Shown: positions 34,584 through 43,720 of the stretch, one piece after another
Layout: the number at the start of each line of letters is the position of its first letter
Numbering within the stretch: the first letter of the stretch is position 1
NCBI GenBank assembly: GCA_017450485.1
Contig: JAFSTN010000040.1
Location: forward strand, 1-64,000
Direction: 5' to 3'
Length of the DNA stretch: 64,000 nt
Source: Lachnospiraceae bacterium
Lineage (GTDB): Bacteria > Bacillota > Clostridia > Lachnospirales > Lachnospiraceae
Translations under genes and position numbers: made by a program
The notes under the pieces: model-generated
What the model was told of the DNA's origin: nothing
The model's database searches: none
Seen by the model: only the letters and a program-made list of their open reading frames with translations

Positions 34584-35393
34584 ATGCGTATAGGTAACAG
34601 AGAATTCGATACCGCTAACCATACATATGTCATGGGCATTCTCAATGTCACACCCGATTCCTTCTGGGACGGTGGTAAGTATCGCGGAATGGATGTGGCT
34701 CTGGGGCACGTGGCGCAGATGATCCGTGACGGTGCCGATATCATCGATATAGGCGGGGAATCGACCAGACCCGGAGCTTCTCCGGTTGAGGCTGTTGATG
34801 AGATCGAGCGGGTGATGCCGGTCATCGAAGCGATCAAGGACAGATTCGACATACCTGTCAGCCTGGATACATATAAGAACACGGTCGCCTGGACCGGTAT
34901 CGGTGCGGGCGTGGATATGATAAATGATGTGTGGGGACTTAAGGGTGATGAGCGTATGGCTGAGGTCATAGCACAGTCGCATGTTCCCGTATGCATTATG
35001 CACAACCGACAAAAAGCGGTCTATAACGATGTTGTGACAGATGTCATATCAGACCTTGAAGAATCGGTTAAAACAGCGATTGGTGCCGGGATTCCCAACG
35101 AAAATATAATGATAGACCCCGGTATCGGATTTGCCAAGGATTACGATCAGAATATGAAAGTGATGGCACATCTGGATGACCTGCGCGGACTGGGATATCC
35201 GGTGCTCCTCGGAACAAGCCGTAAGTCCGTGATCGGACAGACACTTGATCTGGCTGCCGGTGAGAGACTCGAAGGCAGCCTCGCCACCACGGCATGGGGC
35301 ATGCAGCAGGGTGTGTCGTTCGTGCGCGTGCACGACGTGAAGGAGCATGTGCGGCTGATACGTATGATAGAGGCTATAAGAAATTGTCGATGA
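34584..35393 (+). CDS. folP: dihydropteroate synthase
   Basis: This TIM-barrel enzyme, the sulfonamide target, joins 6-hydroxymethyl-dihydropterin diphosphate with p-aminobenzoate. The 269 residues show MGILNVTPDSFWDGG, DIGGESTRPGA, DPGIGFAKD and LLGTSRKS. The ATG at 34584 has GGAG six bases upstream; an ATG at 34572 in the same frame is possible but has poor spacing. The stop codon lies within the left arm of a hairpin (35382-35421). Confidence 0.95.
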   Translation: MRIGNREFDTANHTYVMGILNVTPDSFWDGGKYRGMDVALGHVAQMIRDGADIIDIGGESTRPGASPVEAVDEIERVMPVIEAIKDRFDIPVSLDTYKNTVAWTGIGAGVDMINDVWGLKGDERMAEVIAQSHVPVCIMHNRQKAVYNDVVTDVISDLEESVKTAIGAGIPNENIMIDPGIGFAKDYDQNMKVMAHLDDLRGLGYPVLLGTSRKSVIGQTLDLAAGERLEGSLATTAWGMQQGVSFVRVHDVKEHVRLIRMIEAIRNCR

Positions 35394-35536
35394 TGATCCT
35401 GGCTCGATCATCATCACAATTCCCCGCAGGCACGCTCTCGCTACTGATCGCTCGCAGCGCATGCTAGGCTCGTGAAATACCTCGCCAAGCAGCGGCGGCT
35501 CTCAAGTACCTGCGAGGAACAATGATAATGCTCGAG
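35382..35536 (+). repeat. complex inverted-repeat element between folP and folBK
   Basis: AATTGTCGATGATGAT (35382-35397, spanning the folP stop) pairs with ATCATCATCACAATT (35407-35421). The same segment, as part of 35403-35430, can instead pair with 35509-35536 (22 of 28 positions). The 78-nt interior is GC-rich. A short part (CCGCAGGCACGCT at 35424-35436) resembles CCGCAAGCAAGCT of the other repeats, a weak similarity. Confidence 0.6.
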
Positions 35537-35547
35537 CCTTGATAAAC

Positions 35548-36315
35548 ATGGACAAGATCACGATAGAGAAACTGCATATATACGCATATCATGGGGTGCA
35601 CGCGAGTGAGAAGGAGAACGGGCAGGACTTCTATGTGAGCGCTGTCCTTTTTACTGATCTGTACAGGGCCGGACACAGCGATGCGCTGGAAGATACGGTG
35701 AACTACAGTGATGCGGCCAAACTCATACACAGGGTTTTTACCGCAGAGAAGTATGACCTTATAGAGAGAGCAGCGAACGCAGTCGCCGAAGCACTTCTTG
35801 ATCGGTATCCGTCCCTTGGATCCGCCACGATCCGGGTGGATAAACCGGATGCCCCCATTGGACTTGAATTTGACACCGTCTCGGTTAACATAACACTGTC
35901 ACGCCATACCGCTTATTTGGGTATCGGTTCCAACATGGGCGACAGACAAGGATTCATTGATAAGGCACTTGCCATGCTGGATGAGACCCCCGGCATAAGC
36001 GTTACCGCAAAATCCTCGATCATCGAGACCGAGCCTTACGGCGGCGTCGAACAGGATCCTTTTCTGAACGGGGTGGTAGAAATCTGCACATACATGTCTC
36101 CCTATGCGCTCCTGGACAGGCTCCATGAGATCGAGAATGCATGCGGCAGAGTGCGCACGATACATTGGGGACCGCGCACTCTTGACCTGGATATCCTTCT
36201 CTATGATGATCTTCATATGAACGAAAAAGAACTCACGATCCCTCATCCCGATATGAAGAATCGCGAGTTTGTTCTCAAGCCCCTTGCGGAGATCGCTCCG
36301 CATCTCATTCTATAG
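35548..36315 (+). CDS. folK: FolB-FolK fusion: dihydroneopterin aldolase and HPPK
   Basis: This bifunctional folate enzyme has 255 residues. Residues 1-118 are dihydroneopterin aldolase (IEKLHIYAYHGVHASEKENG, with the catalytic Tyr/Glu region). Residues 122-255 are hydroxymethyl-dihydropterin pyrophosphokinase (YLGIGSNMGDRQGFI, GPRTLDLDILLYDD, IPHPDMKNREFVLKPLAEI). The fusion is common in Firmicutes. The ATG at 35548 is chosen; the only longer in-frame start is a TTG at 35539. It converges with the next gene with a one-base gap. Confidence 0.95.
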   Translation: MDKITIEKLHIYAYHGVHASEKENGQDFYVSAVLFTDLYRAGHSDALEDTVNYSDAAKLIHRVFTAEKYDLIERAANAVAEALLDRYPSLGSATIRVDKPDAPIGLEFDTVSVNITLSRHTAYLGIGSNMGDRQGFIDKALAMLDETPGISVTAKSSIIETEPYGGVEQDPFLNGVVEICTYMSPYALLDRLHEIENACGRVRTIHWGPRTLDLDILLYDDLHMNEKELTIPHPDMKNREFVLKPLAEIAPHLIL

Positions 36316-36316
36316 T

Positions 36317-37357
36317 TTATTTCGCCAGTGCGGCATCCTTTGCGGCGGTGAATTCGTAAGCACTTCCACCCGCTGTCGGTACACAGTATATCGGATAATC
36401 GGTACCGAATTCCCTGAAGTAAGTATAAGTTGATGTCATGTTCACATCACATACGTAACCCGTATAGACAGGCTCTCTGCCACTGCCGTCTATGCGCATA
36501 CGATACAGCCCGGGCATATCACCCACAGATACCGTGTAATAGACATATCCGTAGCCTACATTGAAGTTATCCGCTCTGTCATGGCACAGGATCTCAACAG
36601 TCTGGTTGGATGGAGAGTATCTGCATATCTTGTAATCGTCGGATATGTCCATGTAGTAGAAGTATCCGCCTTCGTATACCGGATTCCATACGTCTCCGTC
36701 CCAGATCGCACTTGAGGAGTCGCTTGTGGGATTATAAGCATAGAGATAGTGATCCTTCTGGGTTCCGCCGTAGTAGATGATACCGTCTACGGCGCATGCG
36801 GGATTGAGCACGAAGGTGTCTTCTATGATCACGGGATCCTCATCACCTCTGATGTCTACTTTCTTAAGTCCCACGCCCGTACCCGTGCCGGCTTGGTAGT
36901 AGAGGTTGCTGCCGACCAGGTTCATGATCAGCGAATCATCTGAGGTCAGACATTCCACCTTGCCGCCGTTTAACTTTGAACGATAGATGCCCGCCGTCTT
37001 GATGACGAAGCCGAGTCCCGTACCACCCTTGGGTGTTTCCATGCAGAAGTACAGGTACTTCCCGCCGACACATATATTGGAGCAGTCACTGTTGTACAGA
37101 CGTTTGAAGTCTGTCTGCTCGGGAGTCATGGAGTAGAGATAACCGTGATCGTATGCATTGGCAAAGTATACCACGCCGTCCTTTTCGCAGAAGTAGCCTC
37201 CGTTATTCAGGTTGCCCGCCGTAGCGCCCACACAGGATGGGTCATTGTCCGGCACTTTATTGATCAGACGCACGATCACAGCGGTTATTACGAGTACGAC
37301 GATCAGGCACGCTGCGATCACCAGCATTAGTATGTTTGCGGTGTTGTTTTTTTTCAT
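36317..37357 (-). CDS. membrane-anchored DUF5050-like beta-propeller protein
   Basis: This is a predicted extracytoplasmic protein of 346 residues. After MKKNNTAN a single transmembrane helix (ILMLVIAACLIVVLVITAVI, residues 9-28) anchors it. The outside part contains repeated units with aromatic Y/F and G patterns (for example VVYFANAYDHGYLYSM, GKYLYFCME, GYVYYTVSVGD) spaced about 40 residues, as in DUF5050 or receptor-type beta propellers. Role unknown; sensing or adhesion is possible. AAGAGG precedes the start at 37357, which is preferred over a longer frame. A promoter at 37404-37432 serves it. Confidence 0.75.
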   Translation of the reverse strand: MKKNNTANILMLVIAACLIVVLVITAVIVRLINKVPDNDPSCVGATAGNLNNGGYFCEKDGVVYFANAYDHGYLYSMTPEQTDFKRLYNSDCSNICVGGKYLYFCMETPKGGTGLGFVIKTAGIYRSKLNGGKVECLTSDDSLIMNLVGSNLYYQAGTGTGVGLKKVDIRGDEDPVIIEDTFVLNPACAVDGIIYYGGTQKDHYLYAYNPTSDSSSAIWDGDVWNPVYEGGYFYYMDISDDYKICRYSPSNQTVEILCHDRADNFNVGYGYVYYTVSVGDMPGLYRMRIDGSGREPVYTGYVCDVNMTSTYTYFREFGTDYPIYCVPTAGGSAYEFTAAKDAALAK

Positions 37358-37403
37358 CTTATACCTCTTGAGTCCTGTCCCTGGAAATATGGATTTCACC
37401 TTA

Positions 37404-37432
37404 AGTATAGAGGTTTCCGAAGTTGCTATCAA
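37404..37432 (-). promoter_or_regulatory. promoter of the DUF5050-like gene
   Basis: Minus-strand TTGATA (37427-37432), a 17-nt spacer and TATACT (37404-37409). Its -35 box overlaps that of the divergent pheA promoter by two bases. Confidence 0.55.
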
Positions 37433-37451
37433 GGGAAATTAGCGGTACAAT
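37423..37451 (+). promoter_or_regulatory. promoter of the pheA-ppk operon
   Basis: TTGCTA at 37423-37428, a 17-nt spacer and TACAAT at 37446-37451, about 44 bp before pheA. Confidence 0.6.
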
Positions 37452-37494
37452 CTTCCATATATATTCAATTTTTTTATAAGAAAAGGACATACCG

Positions 37495-38637
37495 ATGGGG
37501 ACTGATAAACCGGACCTGAGCGAGCTTAGAGCCCGCCTCGATGACATAGATTCACAGATAGTGAGACTGTATGAAGAACGCATGGATATATGCGCCGATG
37601 TGGCCGAGGTGAAGATCGCTACCGGCAAACGCGTGCTGGATCCCGAGCGTGAGAAAAGCAAGCTTTCGACACTTAAGGCATTGACGCATAATTCCTTTAA
37701 TTCAAAAGGGGTGGAAGAGCTTTTCGAACAGATCATGAGTATGTCCCGCAAGCTCCAGTATTCCAAGCTGGCGGAGAGCGGTGCCACGGGCAGACTGCCT
37801 TTTATTGCGGTCGACAGGCTCGATACGGAGCAGGCCAGAGTGGTTTTCCAGGGAGCCGAGGGGGCGTATTCACAGCTTGCGATGGAGACTTACTTCGGCG
37901 AGCAGGTCAACAGCTTCCATGTGGACACCTTCAGAGATGCATTTACGGCTCTCGATGAGGGGAGTGCGGATTTTGCCGTTCTGCCTATAGAGAACTCAAC
38001 GGCCGGCACGGTTTCGCAGGTATTTGATCTGCTGGTCGAATTCGAAAACTATATAGTAGGTGAGCAGGTCATCAAAGTTGAGCATTGTCTGATGGGACTG
38101 CCGGAGAGCGATTTATCGCATATTACCACGGTGTACTCACACCCGCAGTCGCTTCTGCAGTCTGCGAGATACTTAAATGAACATCCGGAATGGAAGCAGA
38201 TAGGTATGCAGAATAATGCTTTTGCCGCAGCCAGAGTCAGAGACGACCGCGATCCGTCCCAGGCCGCCATTGCCAGTGAGCGTGCCGCATCCATATACGG
38301 ATTGAAGGTTTACGAAAAGGGGGTGAACCAGGCCGAGGATAACCAGACCAGGTTCATCATAGTCTGCAATCAGAAGATATTCCTGCGTGATTCGACTCAT
38401 GTGAGCATATGTCTGGAGGTGCCCCATGCGAGCGGTTCACTGTACCATATGCTGTCTCATTTCATATATAACGATCTGAATATGACCAAGATCGAATCCC
38501 GTCCCATAGAGGACAGGGATTGGGAATACAGGTTTTTCATAGAATTTGAAGGCAACCTGTCAGAGCCCGCCGTGAAGAATGCGATCCGGGGACTCAGAGA
38601 GGAAGCCAGGATGCTGAAGGTGATAGGATGTTTCTAG
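37495..38637 (+). CDS. pheA: chorismate mutase/prephenate dehydratase
   Basis: This bifunctional enzyme of phenylalanine synthesis has 380 residues. Residues 1-90 form an AroQ-type chorismate mutase (LSELRARLDDIDSQIVRLYEERM). Residues 113-290 are prephenate dehydratase (VVFQGAEGAYSQLAMETYFG, IENSTAGTVSQ, DNQTRFIIV). The last 75 residues form the ACT domain with the Phe-binding ESRPIEDR, giving feedback inhibition. A good promoter lies upstream. The 3' end overlaps the next ATPase gene by 10 nt. Confidence 0.96.
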   Translation: MGTDKPDLSELRARLDDIDSQIVRLYEERMDICADVAEVKIATGKRVLDPEREKSKLSTLKALTHNSFNSKGVEELFEQIMSMSRKLQYSKLAESGATGRLPFIAVDRLDTEQARVVFQGAEGAYSQLAMETYFGEQVNSFHVDTFRDAFTALDEGSADFAVLPIENSTAGTVSQVFDLLVEFENYIVGEQVIKVEHCLMGLPESDLSHITTVYSHPQSLLQSARYLNEHPEWKQIGMQNNAFAAARVRDDRDPSQAAIASERAASIYGLKVYEKGVNQAEDNQTRFIIVCNQKIFLRDSTHVSICLEVPHASGSLYHMLSHFIYNDLNMTKIESRPIEDRDWEYRFFIEFEGNLSEPAVKNAIRGLREEARMLKVIGCF

Positions 38638-39935
38638 AATACGATGAACTGATCATATACAAGGAACTTGCGGATGACCCTGTTCTGGCGCTTATGTGCG
38701 AGTGCCTGTCGTCATATTCCTCTACCGAGACCAGGGATATGGAGCTGGCCCGCAAACAGCTGGTCGGCGCGATCAGACCGATGGTCGCGTATTGTGAGGA
38801 AAGGGCACTGAAGGGAAATCTGTGGTCCGCATACCTGACGGACCGCCTGCTGAATGCCGAGAACGCATATACATATGCCTGTGAGGCGAATGCAGATACG
38901 GCGGGCAGTATAGCTGATCTGGTCCTTCATGATATGGAGATCATTTTCCGTATGTTCAATGCCGATCTGAAAGGTGCGCTCAAAGCTCTGGGGCTGAGCG
39001 GGCTCGAGATTGTGCTCGATTATGTGCCGGCCTGTGACTCACGTATTTACAGTGTTCAGATACGCGATCGCATATGTGATCTGGCAGAACAGCTCGCATG
39101 CAGCGGTTCCGCCATACGCTTTAAGGACATACTCACCAGGTTCTATATAGGATACGGGGCAGGAGCGCTGGGGCTTCACAGGGCCTTTTCAATAGAAGCG
39201 GACAGAGACGGGGCTATGCACATCGTACCCGTGCTCAATATGATCCCGATGACGCTGGATGATCTGGTCGGATATGAGAATGCGAAGCACAAGCTTACCG
39301 AGAACACGGAGGCTTTCGTGGAAAAGAAGCCTGCCAATAATTGCCTCCTGTACGGGGATGCCGGTACCGGCAAATCCAGCTGTATACGTGCACTTGCCAC
39401 ACAATACTACAATCGCGGACTCCGAATCATACAGGTTCACCGTGACCAGTTCGAGTATCTGTCAGAGCTGATTTCGGTCATCAAAAACCGGAATTACCGA
39501 TTCATCATATATATGGACGACCTGAGTTTCGAGGATTTCGAGACCGATTATAAATATCTGAAAGCCGTCATAGAGGGCGGGCTGGAGCAGCGCCCCGGTA
39601 ATGTGCTGATCTATGCGACTTCCAACAGACGTCATCTGATCAAGGAGACCTCATCCGATCGTAATGATTATGATGAAGATATGCACAGATCGGATACCAT
39701 GGCCGAGAAGCTTTCTTTGAGCCAGAGATTCGGAGTTCAGATATATTTCGGAGCTCCCGTCAAAAAGGAATACGATCTGATAGTCACGGAGCTTGCCAAG
39801 CGCGCGGGAATCAACATGAGCGAAGATGAACTGATCCTGGAAGCGAATAAATGGGAGCTGTCACACGGCGGCAGATCGGGCCGCACGGCGAGACAGTTTA
39901 TCGACCATCTTCTGGGTTGCGGACAGGAGGGGTGA
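38628..39935 (+). CDS. DUF815-family AAA ATPase
   Basis: This predicted P-loop ATPase of 435 residues has an N-terminal helical region of about 200 residues followed by the AAA core. Walker A is GDAGTGKSS at 243-251 (Lys249), and a Walker B-like FIIYMDDLSFEDFE is seen near residue 295. Sensor-type ATSNRRHL follows near 330, and the protein ends with a C-terminal arm. The family is widespread but of unknown role. It starts within pheA and its stop abuts the Ppx/GppA gene, so it belongs to the pheA-ppx-ppk operon. Confidence 0.88.
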   Translation: MFLEYDELIIYKELADDPVLALMCECLSSYSSTETRDMELARKQLVGAIRPMVAYCEERALKGNLWSAYLTDRLLNAENAYTYACEANADTAGSIADLVLHDMEIIFRMFNADLKGALKALGLSGLEIVLDYVPACDSRIYSVQIRDRICDLAEQLACSGSAIRFKDILTRFYIGYGAGALGLHRAFSIEADRDGAMHIVPVLNMIPMTLDDLVGYENAKHKLTENTEAFVEKKPANNCLLYGDAGTGKSSCIRALATQYYNRGLRIIQVHRDQFEYLSELISVIKNRNYRFIIYMDDLSFEDFETDYKYLKAVIEGGLEQRPGNVLIYATSNRRHLIKETSSDRNDYDEDMHRSDTMAEKLSLSQRFGVQIYFGAPVKKEYDLIVTELAKRAGINMSEDELILEANKWELSHGGRSGRTARQFIDHLLGCGQEG

Positions 39936-39940
39936 AAGGA

Positions 39941-41479
39941 TTGAAAACTTTTGCAGCGATCGACATAGGTTCATATGAACTGGAACTCAAGCTGTTTGAG
40001 ATGTCAGTGAAGAACGGGATCAAGCAGATCGATTCGATACGCCATCAGATAGATCTGGGTACGGATGCGTATGTGAGTGACAAGATCAGCAATGCAAAAC
40101 TCGATGAAATGTGCCGTGTGCTCAAGGAGTACAAGGATATCTGTGATGCGATGAAGATCGATGACTATGTCGCATATTGTACATCGGCGGTCAGGGAGGC
40201 ATCCAACTCGGCGATCATCCTGGACCGTATCAAGCTGCGCAGCGGCCTGGAGGCATCGATACTCAGCAATTCCGAGCAGAGATTCCTGCATTACAAGGCA
40301 GTGGCATACAGGGACAGTGAGATATTTGAGGATATGGTAAAGGAGCCGACAGCCATACTGGATATAGGAGGCAGCTCCATACAGGTATCCCTGTTCGAGG
40401 ACGGCAAGCTCATCACGACTCAGAATATGATGCTCGGCGTATTGAGGCTGGCTGAGCGCATGGCACATCTGAATGCCAGGACGAGTCAGTATGAGGACGT
40501 GCTTGCGGAGCTCACCGATACACAGCTTTCGGTTTTTAAGAAGCTTTATCTGAAAGATTTCGTCATCAGGAACCTGATCCTGGTGGATGACTATATTTCC
40601 AAAGCCTATACGAGACTTCCCGCGGAGTACGTTTCGCAGGAGCTTGACACGGATTCGGTGGATAATCTTCTGAGGATCATGCGCAAGCATACTCTCTCGG
40701 AAGTTTCAAAGATACTTGCTCTTCCCGAGGATGATGTGACATTATGTCACATATCGGCCATTATGCTCAAGAGGATATGTGATATTTCTGATGTGAAGCG
40801 CATATGGATCCCGGGTGTCACTCTCGGCGATGGCATGGCATACGACTATGCCGAAGCTCATAAGTTCATCAGCAAAGGCCATGATTTCGAAGCCGATATC
40901 ATAAGTTCGGCACGTGCATTGGCCAGGAAATACATGGGTTCAAAGAAAAGGGGAGAAACTCTCGAAAGCATTGCCCTGGGCATATTCGATGCAATGAAAA
41001 AGAAGCACGGCCTCGGCGCGCGTGAGAGACTTATGCTCCGCATAACCACCATATTGCATGACTGCGGCAAGTACATCAGCATGGCCAATCTCGGGGAATG
41101 CTCATATAACATCATCATGTATTCCGAGATCATCGGACTCTCACACATCGAACGGGAGATAGTGGCCAACGTGGTCAAGTACAATCATCTGGAATACTCG
41201 TATCGTGATGTGTGGGAACAGTCTTCGGATCTGGATGAGAGAGACTGCCTGATCATGGCTAAGCTGATCGCTATCCTTCGCCTTGCGAACGGACTTGACA
41301 GATCCCACAAGCAGAAGTTTAAGGATGTGAAGATATCACTTAAAGAAGATGAACTGATCTTTACACTTGATACGCAGGTTGATATAACGCTGGAGAAAGG
41401 CCTGTTTTATAACCGGGCGGAGTTTTTTGATGAAGTGTTCAGCGTTCATCCGGTCATAAGACAGAAGTCTCAGGTATAG
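39941..41479 (+). CDS. ppx: Ppx/GppA phosphatase with HD domain
   Basis: This is an exopolyphosphatase or pppGpp phosphohydrolase of the actin-like ASKHA fold. The 512-residue protein has the phosphate-1 loop FAAIDIGSYELELKLFEM, AYCTSAVREASNS, and AILDIGGSSIQVSLFEDG. A C-terminal HD-type helical domain follows (TTILHDCGKYISM). A TTG at 39941 is chosen as start since AGGAGG lies ten bases before it; a GTG at 39932 overlaps the previous stop but would leave the site too close. The next gene is polyphosphate kinase, so polyphosphate is the most likely substrate. Confidence 0.9.
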   Translation: MKTFAAIDIGSYELELKLFEMSVKNGIKQIDSIRHQIDLGTDAYVSDKISNAKLDEMCRVLKEYKDICDAMKIDDYVAYCTSAVREASNSAIILDRIKLRSGLEASILSNSEQRFLHYKAVAYRDSEIFEDMVKEPTAILDIGGSSIQVSLFEDGKLITTQNMMLGVLRLAERMAHLNARTSQYEDVLAELTDTQLSVFKKLYLKDFVIRNLILVDDYISKAYTRLPAEYVSQELDTDSVDNLLRIMRKHTLSEVSKILALPEDDVTLCHISAIMLKRICDISDVKRIWIPGVTLGDGMAYDYAEAHKFISKGHDFEADIISSARALARKYMGSKKRGETLESIALGIFDAMKKKHGLGARERLMLRITTILHDCGKYISMANLGECSYNIIMYSEIIGLSHIEREIVANVVKYNHLEYSYRDVWEQSSDLDERDCLIMAKLIAILRLANGLDRSHKQKFKDVKISLKEDELIFTLDTQVDITLEKGLFYNRAEFFDEVFSVHPVIRQKSQV

Positions 41480-41515
41480 TCCGGCACACCGTGGATGGAC
41501 GGCGGAGGAATCGAT

Positions 41516-43720
41516 ATGGCAACTAAGGAAAAGGATAAGGTCAAAGAAAAGGATAAGATCAGGAAGGCGCGCGACTATACGGATCCTTCACTGTATATCA
41601 ACAGGGAGCTGAGCTGGCTTGAATTTGATGAACGTATACTTGAGGAAGCCAGAGACAGGAACAATCCTTTGATGGAGCGCGCGAAATTCCTGGGGATAGC
41701 CATGTCAAATCTGGATGAATTCTTTATGGTGCGTGTTGCTTCACTCAAGGATATGGTTGAAGCCGGTTATACCAAAAGGGACATTGCCGGAATGACCGCC
41801 GCACAGCAGCTTAAGGCTGTCAGCTCCGCAGCTCAGGAACTGTCAAGGAGTGCCTATAATACTCTGAATCATATGCTCATACCCGCATTCAAAAAAAAGG
41901 GTATAGAGATTCTCTGTGACCACGCTGAAATGACCGAAGCGGAATGCGATTTCGCCGACAGATATTTCGAGGAAAGCGTATATCCGGTACTGACGCCTAT
42001 GGCAGTGGATTCCTCGAGACCTTTTCCCGTGATCGCCAATAAGACATTGAATATCTGCGCGCTGGTCGCAGTGCCCGAGGGCGGACTTCTCGGAAATGCG
42101 CCGTCAAAGGGGAATATGTTCGCCACGGTCCAGGTTCCGTCGGGACTTCCCAGGTTCATAGAGCTGCCCGTATCCGGAACCAGACGGTTCATCCTCCTGG
42201 AGCAGATCATACTGCGCAATATCCACAAGGTTTTCACCGGATATGCCATTGCGGGACTGGCAGTCTACAGAGTGACCAGGAGTGCCGACTTTAATATAGA
42301 TGAGGATGAGAGCGGAGATCTGCTCCATGAGATAGAGAAGCAGCTCAAGGAACGTCGCCGCGGACATGCCGTGGAGCTTGAGATAGATAAGGGAGCGGAC
42401 AAAAGGCTTCTGGACAAGCTGCGTAACGAACTCGAACTGGATGATGATGACGTATACCGGGCTGACGGCCCGCTGGATCTCTCGTTCCTGATGAAATTGT
42501 ACGGCATCTCCGGAGTGGATGATCTGAAGGAACATTCCTATGCCTCACCGCAGCCGGTGCCGGAGTTTGAGGGAGCCGATGATCTGTTTGAGGTAATAAG
42601 GAACGGAGATGTTCTGATGCATCATCCCTATGAGAGCTTCACTCCCGTGGTGGATTTCATATCCGGGGCCGCTTCAGATCCCGATGTGCTCGCGATCAAG
42701 CAGACGCTCTATCGCGTGAGCGGCAATTCGCCGATCATCAAAGCACTGGCCAGGGCCGCCGAGAACGGCAAGCAGGTCACCGTGCTTGTTGAGCTTAAGG
42801 CCAGATTCGATGAAGAGAATAATATCGTATGGGCGAGGATGCTTGAGAATGCGGGCTGCCATGTCATATACGGTCTGGTAGGGCTGAAGACCCACTCGAA
42901 GATAACTCTCGTAGTCAGACGGGAGGAGGACGGCATACGCAGATATGTGCATTTGAGTACAGGCAACTATAATGATACTACTGCCAAACTCTACACCGAT
43001 CTCGGCCTGTTCACCTGCTCGGAGCTGATCGGAGAAGATGCTACCGCAGTGTTTAATATGCTCAGCGGTTATTCGGAACCCAGAGGATGGAATAAACTCT
43101 CTGTCGCTCCGCTCTGGCTCAAGGACAGATTCCTGTATCTGATAGAACGTGAGAAAGAGAATGCTCTGGCCGGCCGTGAAGCGCATATTATAGCTAAAAT
43201 GAACGCGCTGTGCGATCCGGATATCATCGCCGCGCTCTATGCGGCTTCGGCGGCGGGCGTACGTACGGAACTGATCGTCAGGGGGATATGTTCGCTCAGA
43301 GTGGGGATCCCCGGAATAAGCGAGAATATCACCGTCAGGTCTATAGTCGGCAACTATCTGGAGCATGCCAGGATATTCTATTTCTGCAATGACGGTAAAG
43401 ACGAGTACTACCTCGCCAGTTCCGACTGGATGCCACGTAATCTGGAGAGGCGTGTGGAGATCATGTTCCCGGTAGAGAAACCCGAGCTCAGGGAAAAACT
43501 TGCACACATACTGGATGTGCAGCTGCGGGATACGCTCAAAGCTCATGAGATGATGCCTGACGGTAATTACAGGCGCATAGACTTAAGAGGTAAGGAGAAG
43601 CTGTGTGCTCAGCTGGTGCTGAGCCGCGAGACCGTGATGGAAGCCGACAGGATCAAGAGCGAAGCAGCCCAGAGCCGGGTATTCATACCGGAAACCGGCA
43701 GGCCGCACGGTGCGATATAA
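41516..43720 (+). CDS. ppk1: polyphosphate kinase 1
   Basis: PPK1 makes long-chain polyphosphate reversibly from ATP. The 734-residue protein has a charged Lys-rich N-terminus and the RELSWLEFDERILEEA helix of the N domain. The autophosphorylated His479 is in RYVHLSTGNYND, and the second-half phospholipase-D-like SSDWMPRNLERRVEIMFPV supplies the other active-site His/Arg region. A strong GGAGG site fixes the ATG at 41516 over an upstream in-frame codon. It is paired with ppx and followed immediately by maf. Confidence 0.96.
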   Translation: MATKEKDKVKEKDKIRKARDYTDPSLYINRELSWLEFDERILEEARDRNNPLMERAKFLGIAMSNLDEFFMVRVASLKDMVEAGYTKRDIAGMTAAQQLKAVSSAAQELSRSAYNTLNHMLIPAFKKKGIEILCDHAEMTEAECDFADRYFEESVYPVLTPMAVDSSRPFPVIANKTLNICALVAVPEGGLLGNAPSKGNMFATVQVPSGLPRFIELPVSGTRRFILLEQIILRNIHKVFTGYAIAGLAVYRVTRSADFNIDEDESGDLLHEIEKQLKERRRGHAVELEIDKGADKRLLDKLRNELELDDDDVYRADGPLDLSFLMKLYGISGVDDLKEHSYASPQPVPEFEGADDLFEVIRNGDVLMHHPYESFTPVVDFISGAASDPDVLAIKQTLYRVSGNSPIIKALARAAENGKQVTVLVELKARFDEENNIVWARMLENAGCHVIYGLVGLKTHSKITLVVRREEDGIRRYVHLSTGNYNDTTAKLYTDLGLFTCSELIGEDATAVFNMLSGYSEPRGWNKLSVAPLWLKDRFLYLIEREKENALAGREAHIIAKMNALCDPDIIAALYAASAAGVRTELIVRGICSLRVGIPGISENITVRSIVGNYLEHARIFYFCNDGKDEYYLASSDWMPRNLERRVEIMFPVEKPELREKLAHILDVQLRDTLKAHEMMPDGNYRRIDLRGKEKLCAQLVLSRETVMEADRIKSEAAQSRVFIPETGRPHGAI

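Noticed and set aside
42674-43546. Minus-strand frame opposite ppk1
   Set aside because: No ribosome binding site or domain; ppk1 motifs occupy the plus strand.
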